From the NCBI GenBank assembly GCA_018817865.1, contig JAHITG010000447.1:1-12676 (forward strand): a stretch of DNA of 12,676 nt, in the 5' to 3' direction. A program made the translations under genes and the position numbers. Below, in pieces: positions 5,816-12,676 of this stretch; position 1 is the stretch's first letter, and every line of letters starts with the position of its first letter. The notes beneath the pieces are model-generated. The model was not told the origin of the DNA and made no database searches. It was given only the letters and a program-made list of their open reading frames with translations. Origin of the DNA: Spirochaetota bacterium. Lineage in GTDB: Bacteria > Spirochaetota > JAHITG01.

Positions 5816-6988
5816 TTATTTCTTTTTCTCAGCTTCCTCTCGTCTCAACTCTTCGTCAAATTCTCTCTGGATCCTCGCTTTCTCTTCCTGGTCTTCTTTT
5901 GCTGTCTCCTCTTCGTATTTTTTGATCATGGACTGCCGTTTCCGCTGGTCAAATTCAAACTGGTATTCGGGACGGTTGTAGCGCCATGTCAGGGAGAAAG
6001 TATGTGTTCCGGAAGAACCCCGTATGGAGGCTAAGGGAAGGTTAAAGGCATAACTGACTTCAATGCCCTGTGAAGGGCTCAACTTCGGATTACCGGTCAA
6101 CCCTACGGCCAGGCTGTTCATTCCTTCATCACTGGTCTCATAGCCGAACCGGAAGGCCAGGACCTTCTCAAAGGTCCAGAACTGGAATCCCAGGCGGTAT
6201 TCCCAGACATCTTCTTTCAGGTCTTCGAATGAGACCCCGCCGGCAATGGTGGGATACTTGAAAAAAGCCAATTTTGTTAAGCGCCAGGAAAGTCCCAGCT
6301 TGGTGGTGCGGTGGACCGGCTGTTCGGAAATATCTTTGTTAAACGCCACATTCGGTTCCAGGATATTATCTATAGCTACACCCAGGATCATGTTCATGTT
6401 CAGGAAGAACATAAACCCTAAGTCCAGGCCCATCCCGCTCGTATCCAGACCGCTGCTGAAGTAGGAGCTGTTGGCTTCCGTATCGATATTAGCTCCCAGG
6501 CCCCTTGAATAGAGGTTAAAGTTCAAACCGATAGCGAACCGGGTCCCCCTTCCCATCATATCCAGGAAATCTTTGGCGTAATTTATCTTGATGACACGCT
6601 CGTAATAATCGATCTGGTCATCATCAAAATCCTTTGAATTTTCATAAAAAAAGGAGAGATCATTAAATGCTCCGCCTATGACGGCATTCTCAAAGACAGC
6701 TTCCACTTTAAAATGGTGTGTAAAGGGAAACAGAATGGCCCCGTTAAAGGTACTCAGTTCGATCGTACTGAACCCGGTATAGGGGAGTCCCATATTTCCC
6801 ATTATTTCTATGCTTTTTGAGAAGGCAGTCCCGGCAGGATTGTAGTATATACTGGATACACCGGCCGGTTCACCGTAAAAGGCGTTCGCCATTCCTTTTG
6901 CCCGAGCCGCTTTTCCTACATCTTCAAAAGCTGCATGGAGGAATGAGGAATAGACTAAAAGCATTAAAAGAATTAATAATTTTTTCAT
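5816..6988 (-). CDS. PorV/UPF0164-like outer-membrane beta-barrel protein
   Basis: A 390-residue protein. MKKLLILLMLLVYSSFLHA is a clear signal peptide (cleavage near residue 19 or 20). The mature start, GKAARAKGMANAFYGEPAGVSSIYYNPAG, is the characteristic N-terminus of the FadL-related PorV/PorQ/UPF0164 barrel group. The rest, to about residue 352, is amphipathic beta strand rich in aromatic residues and Gly (AVIGGAFNDLSFFYE, LGLSWRLTKLAFFKY, VLAFRFGYE). Residues about 357-390 form a strongly charged helix (KYEEETAKEDQEEKARIQRE...) that is unusual for a barrel end and may be a periplasmic coiled coil. ATG 6988 has AAAGGATG about 6 nt upstream. It lies 55 bp after the giant surface-protein gene and is probably co-transcribed. 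In type IX secretion PorV receives cargo carrying a C-terminal Ig domain, so a similar role is plausible but unproven; a lipid or solute channel is the alternative. Confidence 0.8.
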   Translation of the reverse strand: MKKLLILLMLLVYSSFLHAAFEDVGKAARAKGMANAFYGEPAGVSSIYYNPAGTAFSKSIEIMGNMGLPYTGFSTIELSTFNGAILFPFTHHFKVEAVFENAVIGGAFNDLSFFYENSKDFDDDQIDYYERVIKINYAKDFLDMMGRGTRFAIGLNFNLYSRGLGANIDTEANSSYFSSGLDTSGMGLDLGFMFFLNMNMILGVAIDNILEPNVAFNKDISEQPVHRTTKLGLSWRLTKLAFFKYPTIAGGVSFEDLKEDVWEYRLGFQFWTFEKVLAFRFGYETSDEGMNSLAVGLTGNPKLSPSQGIEVSYAFNLPLASIRGSSGTHTFSLTWRYNRPEYQFEFDQRKRQSMIKKYEEETAKEDQEEKARIQREFDEELRREEAEKKK

Positions 6989-7043
6989 ATCTGCATCCTT
7001 TCTTCAATTAAATTTTTTCATCGGATCCTGATCTGATCAAGTG

Positions 7044-10000
7044 CTATTTTACAAGTAAGATCGATCCTGTATATATTTTGGAATCATCCGCAATGATCTG
7101 GAAAATATAGATACCACTGTCTGCGGATCTTCCGTATTTATCAATTCCGTTCCATGACTGCTGCCCGTTCAGATAACTGCCATCCAGCTGATACCCTATG
7201 ACCTCTTCACCCTTCATGTTGAAGATCTTCAGCTCAAGGGTTGTGGCAGGTTCTTTCAGCCGGAAGTTAATGATCGTGTGATTATAATCCGGGTCAGATG
7301 AGTCTGGCGTGAACGGATTGTTGTCAACATTAACATCGATATCTTCAGACTGGCCTCCATCAATCGACATAACAGCATACCGTCTGTGGAGATAGCGGAG
7401 ATTCACGGTAACTATCGATTTTGTCTTGTCCACTATACCACCCATCTTATACCACCTGTTCACTTTTTCGTCCCAGTAAAAGATCGCCAGGTTGTCCTCA
7501 CTCCAGCCGGTGGGGAAGGTGCGTTTGTCATACTGTATCATGAGCTGGCACTCGGATTTCAATGAGACTCCGGAAGCCATATCCTCTCCTGAGAGGTCTT
7601 CGATATCAAAGTCAAATCCTACCAGGCTGTCGATACCGGAGGTGGCCTGAATAATGGCACCTCGTCCCAAAGAGACTTCGGCTTTTTCCAGGTCAGTCAG
7701 GTAGGTTGCTCGAATATTGAACCGGAATCCGATATCCAGACTGCTTCCGCTGGGAATGATCAGGGCTGTGTTGGTATAATAGGCATCATTGATATCAATT
7801 CTCTGGACTCCGGGCTCTTCCGGGTTCACAGCGAATTTCAGGTCGATCAGAAGCCTTGGGTCGGATATATAGGTGTGGTTGATCGCTGAAATGGTAAATC
7901 CGTTCACCGTGTAGGAGAGCGCCTCATCCGTTACGAATTTCAAATTGTATGTTCCCGTGGGTGCATTATCAATGACAAAGACACCGTTGGTAGTGCAGTG
8001 GTAGGCGTCTATGGTAGTTGTAATGGTTCCACCCTGGGCTGTGGCCACTATCTTGTTCACGGAATTCACCAGTTTTGGCGGATAGAGCTTCCCGATGATC
8101 CTTCCGAATGTCGGGACGCTGTATGAGATCAGCTGGGTGTTGTCATCCGCTACGCTGTATGGATCGAGAGTGCCGCTGGGGTTATAGGATGCATTGATCC
8201 TGAGATTCTGTGCAATGGCCGTGCTGTAATTGATAGGCAGGGTTATCAGATCCAATGCAGATGCTCCTGTGCCTGAGAGGGGTGGATTATAGTAAATATG
8301 GAAGTTGGATTCGGAAATATTTGTGATCATACCTTTCGTAACAATGTCATTGGTTAAAAGGGTAAACCAGGTTCCTGCGATGGGACCGGTGAAATTGATG
8401 GTCACATTGGTGATGCTCCTGTTGGTATACCGGTTCTGGAGTGTATAGTAATAAACAGATCGGTTATCCAGTGTATAGGATTTGGCTGTTGAGTCATAAA
8501 GGCCGGCCACATTAAGCCCTTCAACAAAATTACTGAAGGAACTGATATATGAAAGTACGTAGAAATCACGGAAGAGCTCAGGATAATTAAAGTAGGTTGT
8601 GTTCACTCCTCCTGTGATCGGTAAATTATTTATGGTAGTGGTCGGGAATTCACTCAAGAGCTTCAGGTTGAATGTTCCCGCGGGTATGAAATCCAGTATA
8701 AAGACACCGTTGGTATCCGAGTAGATCTGGGGAATGGTCTGGTTAAAGACCGATTTTTGCTCGTTCCCGGCAGTAGTGACAACCTGCTTGGTCACGGTCA
8801 GATCAGGCGGGAATGTCCTTCCCACGAATCTTCCGAACGAGGTAGTTCTGAACTGCAGTTTCTGGGTCCGCGTGTTCGCATCATAAGTGGTGGGTATATC
8901 AGGAGTAGCTCCATCAAGTCCATATTTTCCTGAAATATATATATTTGTTTCACTGGCCAGGCTATATATTATAGGAATATCGATGATCGCTTCCCGTTCA
9001 TCTTCTGTAGCTGCTAAATTAATACTTTTAAGTACTGTTGTAAAATGGGCTCTTAAAACATTGGTAGCAACAGGCGCGATGGTTCCTTTAGGATTATAGG
9101 CATTGGCCCTGACCACATGGTACCAGGTATTGGTGATGTTCATGTTGAAAATAATATCTGCATACTCGAGATATTTGGAAGCGGACTGGTTCACGATCTT
9201 GTATCTTAATACAATATTGGTGTCCATGGTATAGGTGACAGCTTGAGTGCCTACTGAGACTTCAGCCGGGTACCCGTTTATCATCTTGACAATACTATGG
9301 ATATATGAGAATGCCCTGCTGGCTTCATCTTTTCGTATTGTTACATATTGAACTAATGGTGCTCCATTCAAATTCTCTGTTTGAAAAGGTGTCCCATTAG
9401 TCTGGTAATGAACAACACTTGGGAATTCCACACTGACATCGACATTTGTGTTTGATGATATATTATGAACAGCGATAAAAGAGATATCATCGTAATTTCC
9501 CGGTGTGATCACATTTCCGGCTCTGGCATAGTAGAGCGTGATCGAGGAGGTATTGCTCTGGATAAAGGCTGAGCCTATTCGGGAACTGCTGATGTTATAG
9601 AAATCGGTGAATACCGTATTGGGAATAGTGATCACAGCCCATTCGATATTGTTGCCGGACGGGCCATTATTCTTGATACGGTAAATATAATTACCAACGG
9701 CATTGGTAGTGAAGGTTGGTTCTGAATCCACGAATCCTGCTTCTACATTATTGTTTGCATAGGGATAACCGGGATAGTGCTTGAAATCCACATCCATTCT
9801 TCTTCCCGCGGGTATGGTGGTAGCATAGAAGTTAGTGCTGGTTATATTCGATTCATTGGCCACTATACAGGTGTAAAGGACGTTGGTGTCAGAAAGGTTG
9901 TTTGTATGGTTATCCACGGCAGTAAAAGTGATGGTATCCCGTGCATTCGGATTGAGGACCGTTCCGCCCAGGTTATAATAGAGGGTAAAACTGGATACAT

Positions 10001-12676
10001 TCAAGCCGGCATACGGGCTGTTTGTATGCAGTCCTGACGGTTTCAGGTTCGCAGCACCGGTAGTCATTAAGCTTGACTGAACATTATATATATTGGTGAC
10101 GATCGCATTATTGACCGTAACGATCGTCTTGAATATCTTGTTGCTTCCCGTACCTTTATTGGTGACGATCAGGGAATGCGTATTCCTTGAATTCACAGTG
10201 AGGGTATAATTGGGAGAAATACTTGCCTGTGCAACTGCCGGAGGCATTTTGAATGTCAGGGACTGGAACTGGTTCCCGCCCGGTTCGTCACAGGGGATGA
10301 AATTCGGTGTTGAGGTGTCAAAGAGGGCCTCGATACCCAGCGTAACTCCTGTTACATTCCCGACAAAGACCTTATCTATCATACGGATGGTGATCGTATC
10401 ACTGGTCCCTTTCTGGATAGGTGATGGGGGCAGGCCGGCATTGTAATTTAAAAGGATCTTGTCGGCTGAGCGCGTGATCACGGGATTGGTCGTGCTTGAG
10501 ATCTGGATCCCGTTGGTAATGAAAAAATTGGTCGGGATGCTGATCCTTACCTGGTTGATCCTGTCCGCTGCTGTTAATGATGAGTTGTAGATGTAGTATG
10601 TATAGATGTTGGTTGAGGTGGTCGTGTCAACGGGATTGAGCGGTGAATGGGATAAGATATAGGCATAGGAATCAAAATTGGCATCACTGAACTGGACCTT
10701 CTGCGCATCCACAATTGATTCTGTCAGTCCGATCTTTGTGGTCGAAGCCGAAAAATTGGTATCCATGGTATTGGCTGCATCACAGGAGAACTGGTATTTG
10801 GTAGGCCCGCCTGAGACCACTGAATCATAGATGTTGAAATAGATTACATCCGATGTTCCGGCAGTAAGTTTTTTACCTTCTGCAGCATAGTTGAGGATGA
10901 TCCTCTTGATATGCCCGCTTCCTCCTATCGTGGAGAAAGTGATGTTGGTCAGGCCCAGGGTGTTCGAGACAGTGGCCGTTTCTATGTTGGTAAAGATCGA
11001 GTCGGGATTGGGGATAAGGATCCTGGTGAGCAGGATATCATTTCCCGGATCACCTGTATTATTAATGCTGTACTGGATCGGTGTTATGGAATTGGCTACT
11101 GCAATGTTGGCCGGTGAAATAGAGGCTGATCCTTCCACATTCGGTATGACAAATGCAAGGTTGGCACCTCCATTGGTCTTCGGCCTTGTGGAACGGAAAC
11201 CGTACCCGTCATTATAATCCACTTCTATATTCCAGATCATGCTGTTTGTATTCAGTACTTTATCCACTAATGTCAGTTTAAAATCATCCACATTGCCCGA
11301 TATCAGCGGGTTAGCCGAATAATCGATCCACCGGTACTGGATACCTCCTGTATTGGTGTTCTTTACCATGGCAGCAGCATAATGGTCGATCGAGATGACA
11401 GGGGCGGTAAGGTAGATCTGTGTATTAATTGTAAGCCTTGCCCGGTAGATATTCCTTCCCACACCGGGAATGGTGCCATTTGCCAGTTTCACCCTGTATT
11501 CATTGGTCACATCCGTTGTAAAGTTGGTATTGGGTGTGATCAGTTTTGTTGCCTGGTCTACAATGCTCACAATTTTTGAAAAACCGGACTTGGTGTCTGT
11601 CAATTTATTCTTTTCAAAGTTATAGACCCGGCAGTCAAATGTGACATTGGAAATTGCGGATGCGGTATTAGTGAGGGCCAGTGTGATGGTATCTTTTCCT
11701 CCCGTAGTGATCAGGTTGGATGAATCAGCCACATAACTGGCTATCAGTATGCCGTTTTTATTGGTAATGGAAGTCGCATCAGCATTTATATGAGCACTGG
11801 AGACAATAGTGACTTTGCCAAGGTAGAGGTCCGGTACAATGATCTCAGCGCGTTTTATGTTGTTCCCGCCAAAACCGGTATTAGTTATATAATAGAAGAG
11901 ATAATTTACTTCCTGCGATGAGGTGGTAAAGACGATATTGGGATTGATATACGTATCGGCAGAAGGCCGGGGGATCTCAAAATGGACCGTTACATTATTG
12001 TTCGTCCTTACATTGACAGGAACCAGGATTGATGTATTTACAGTTATGCGAGATTGAATGTTATATGTGTTTTCAGCACCCACGGCTGAATAATTTCCAA
12101 CGATCTTAATAACATCTTTCATTTTGCCGTCAAAATTGACTGATGAATAATCGATATCAATGATGGGGCCGGCCAGGAGGGAAATGGTTGAGCCGGGGAA
12201 ATCGTTTGTAACATTTCCCACCGGGATGCTGATGAATGTATTGGTGAAATAGATCCTGGCATTGCCCACCTTGTTGTATGTTGATCCTTTATTGGATATG
12301 GCATAGAATAGCGTAAACGAAGAATTTTCAGATAAAAAGCTTTCATTCACTGTCCAGCATTCAGCCCGTGCTTCCTGCGGAACAAAGTATACTTTTCTGT
12401 CCTTGGGAGAATAATCCGTTGTATTATTTGTTTTGGTGGCATTACGTACCTTCGATGTGATCAGGGCATTAGCAGGTACCGCATAATTGATATATTTGTC
12501 GATCATGGTGATCGTAACAATATCCAGCTGGCCGGGCTGAAGGTTGGTGCCGGCCCTGGTATAGTCGATCAGGATCCGTTCACTGTTGAAATTGGTAACA
12601 CCCACAGTTCCCACGACACTGCTGGTGATATTGGTCACTTTTGTAAAATAGTTGGTGGCAATAAAGATATCGGCAA
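7044..12676 (-). CDS. Giant repetitive surface protein with C-terminal FlgD/T9SS-like Ig domain (5' end outside window)
   Basis: The frame is open to the right edge (1876 residues visible). GTG 12638 is not taken as the start because the 12 codons before it (ADIFIATNYFTK) continue the repeat pattern. Residues about 1-1275 hold about eight divergent beta modules of 130-160 residues resembling DUF11/CARDB Ig-like repeats. Each has a Y-x-I-x-N-x-G-x-x-x-N-x-I core, a strand ending in IP or similar, then SS, a Y-Y/N-Y strand and D-x-I-x-F/L. Two paired segments starting FGRFVGRTFPP (about 1279) and FGRIIGKLYPP (about 1521) carry carboxypeptidase-regulatory/CnaB-like folds with TNGVF-(I/V)-(L/I)-D-x-x-P-(A/T)-GT-(F/Y)-NLK. 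Another module separates them. A WDE...RWYKMGG...YAVMS segment precedes the last 79 residues, an Ig domain (LELKIFNMKGEEV ... WNGIDKYGRSADSGIYIFQI) like FlgD-Ig and type IX sorting domains. The protein is rich in Asn, Thr, Ser and Ile. It is probably a secreted adhesin or surface-layer protein. Confidence 0.85.
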   Translation of the reverse strand, partial: ADIFIATNYFTKVTNITSSVVGTVGVTNFNSERILIDYTRAGTNLQPGQLDIVTITMIDKYINYAVPANALITSKVRNATKTNNTTDYSPKDRKVYFVPQEARAECWTVNESFLSENSSFTLFYAISNKGSTYNKVGNARIYFTNTFISIPVGNVTNDFPGSTISLLAGPIIDIDYSSVNFDGKMKDVIKIVGNYSAVGAENTYNIQSRITVNTSILVPVNVRTNNNVTVHFEIPRPSADTYINPNIVFTTSSQEVNYLFYYITNTGFGGNNIKRAEIIVPDLYLGKVTIVSSAHINADATSITNKNGILIASYVADSSNLITTGGKDTITLALTNTASAISNVTFDCRVYNFEKNKLTDTKSGFSKIVSIVDQATKLITPNTNFTTDVTNEYRVKLANGTIPGVGRNIYRARLTINTQIYLTAPVISIDHYAAAMVKNTNTGGIQYRWIDYSANPLISGNVDDFKLTLVDKVLNTNSMIWNIEVDYNDGYGFRSTRPKTNGGANLAFVIPNVEGSASISPANIAVANSITPIQYSINNTGDPGNDILLTRILIPNPDSIFTNIETATVSNTLGLTNITFSTIGGSGHIKRIILNYAAEGKKLTAGTSDVIYFNIYDSVVSGGPTKYQFSCDAANTMDTNFSASTTKIGLTESIVDAQKVQFSDANFDSYAYILSHSPLNPVDTTTSTNIYTYYIYNSSLTAADRINQVRISIPTNFFITNGIQISSTTNPVITRSADKILLNYNAGLPPSPIQKGTSDTITIRMIDKVFVGNVTGVTLGIEALFDTSTPNFIPCDEPGGNQFQSLTFKMPPAVAQASISPNYTLTVNSRNTHSLIVTNKGTGSNKIFKTIVTVNNAIVTNIYNVQSSLMTTGAANLKPSGLHTNSPYAGLNVSSFTLYYNLGGTVLNPNARDTITFTAVDNHTNNLSDTNVLYTCIVANESNITSTNFYATTIPAGRRMDVDFKHYPGYPYANNNVEAGFVDSEPTFTTNAVGNYIYRIKNNGPSGNNIEWAVITIPNTVFTDFYNISSSRIGSAFIQSNTSSITLYYARAGNVITPGNYDDISFIAVHNISSNTNVDVSVEFPSVVHYQTNGTPFQTENLNGAPLVQYVTIRKDEASRAFSYIHSIVKMINGYPAEVSVGTQAVTYTMDTNIVLRYKIVNQSASKYLEYADIIFNMNITNTWYHVVRANAYNPKGTIAPVATNVLRAHFTTVLKSINLAATEDEREAIIDIPIIYSLASETNIYISGKYGLDGATPDIPTTYDANTRTQKLQFRTTSFGRFVGRTFPPDLTVTKQVVTTAGNEQKSVFNQTIPQIYSDTNGVFILDFIPAGTFNLKLLSEFPTTTINNLPITGGVNTTYFNYPELFRDFYVLSYISSFSNFVEGLNVAGLYDSTAKSYTLDNRSVYYYTLQNRYTNRSITNVTINFTGPIAGTWFTLLTNDIVTKGMITNISESNFHIYYNPPLSGTGASALDLITLPINYSTAIAQNLRINASYNPSGTLDPYSVADDNTQLISYSVPTFGRIIGKLYPPKLVNSVNKIVATAQGGTITTTIDAYHCTTNGVFVIDNAPTGTYNLKFVTDEALSYTVNGFTISAINHTYISDPRLLIDLKFAVNPEEPGVQRIDINDAYYTNTALIIPSGSSLDIGFRFNIRATYLTDLEKAEVSLGRGAIIQATSGIDSLVGFDFDIEDLSGEDMASGVSLKSECQLMIQYDKRTFPTGWSEDNLAIFYWDEKVNRWYKMGGIVDKTKSIVTVNLRYLHRRYAVMSIDGGQSEDIDVNVDNNPFTPDSSDPDYNHTIINFRLKEPATTLELKIFNMKGEEVIGYQLDGSYLNGQQSWNGIDKYGRSADSGIYIFQIIADDSKIYTGSILLVK

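Larger units (their letters stand above)
5555..5820. repeat. 266-bp foldback element with 27-bp terminal inverted repeats and 30-bp internal units
   Basis: The whole gap is one near-symmetrical inverted repeat centred on 5688. Its ends, 5555-5581 and 5794-5820, are perfect 27-bp inverted copies (AAT, eight A, then GAGGGATCTGGTTTTG). Inside, each arm holds three copies of a unit containing GGGGTCAGACCTTGA. In the left arm they begin at 5598 (degenerate), 5628 and 5658, exactly 30 bp apart; 5611-5640 and 5641-5670 agree at 28 of 30 bases. In the right arm inverted copies end at 5718, 5747 and 5777 (degenerate). The stretches between agree less well (19 of 29 for 5582-5610 against 5765-5793). 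No clear target-site duplication flanks it and there is no coding capacity. It resembles a non-autonomous foldback or MITE-like element, or a structured RNA. The right end includes the stop codon of the barrel gene. Confidence 0.85.

Noticed and set aside
6989..7043. Terminator between the giant gene and the PorV-like gene
   Set aside because: TGATCAGATCA-type palindromes are present but have no adequate loop and no following T run, so co-transcription is more likely.
12636..12638. GTG 12638 as the start of the giant surface protein
   Set aside because: The frame stays open to the window edge, the upstream codons fit the repeat module, and no signal peptide follows the GTG.
1..12676. tRNA, rRNA or known riboswitch
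   Set aside because: I looked for these on both strands and saw no conserved core; the non-coding gaps are accounted for by promoters, the REP pair and the foldback element.

Overview
The window is a moderately AT-rich chromosomal segment from a diderm (Gram-negative-type) bacterium. Two genes encode predicted outer-membrane beta-barrel proteins with signal peptides. A third encodes a giant surface protein with a C-terminal FlgD/type IX-like Ig domain. The combination of a UPF0164/PorV-like barrel, a FlgD-Ig surface protein and a voltage-sensor protein fits Spirochaetota or one of the uncultured candidate phyla. No marker gene is present, so I do not assign a phylum.

Layout, left to right. 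1-1094 (minus): an outer-membrane-barrel gene starting with GTG and running off the left edge, with a Lys/Glu-rich tail that enters a 42-bp tandem repeat. 1095-1425: an AT-rich divergent promoter region. 1426-2940 (plus): ilvA, biosynthetic threonine ammonia-lyase, the only metabolic gene and the only confident gene on the plus strand. 2948-4072 (minus, convergent with ilvA, 7 bp between stops): a membrane protein combining a voltage-sensor-like S1-S4 domain, a non-pore extracytoplasmic insert and a terminal HAMP-like domain. 4073-4257: a REP-like inverted pair with GTAG feet. 4258-5208 and 5212-5514 (minus): an unrecognised helical protein preceded, 3 bp away, by a small STAS-domain protein with its own sigma70-type promoter and almost no leader. 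5555-5820: a 266-bp near-symmetrical foldback element. 5816-6988 (minus): a PorV/UPF0164-like barrel. 7044-12676 (minus, 5' truncated by the right edge): a surface protein of at least 1876 residues.

The minus-strand genes form at least two transcription units. The surface protein and the PorV-like barrel (55 bp apart) look co-transcribed and may be a secreted cargo with its outer-membrane partner. The foldback element probably ends that unit; the STAS gene promoter starts at its far edge. STAS and the unknown helical protein form a second, tightly coupled unit, and the voltage-sensor/HAMP gene follows beyond the REP pair. A link between the STAS pair and the voltage-sensor protein is only a guess from position and orientation.

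The best candidates for something undescribed are the foldback element (29-bp perfect central stem, six 30-bp-spaced copies of a GGGGTCAGACC unit, 27-bp perfect terminal inverted repeats, and contact with the stop codon of one gene and the -35 box of the next) and the poreless voltage-sensor/HAMP protein.
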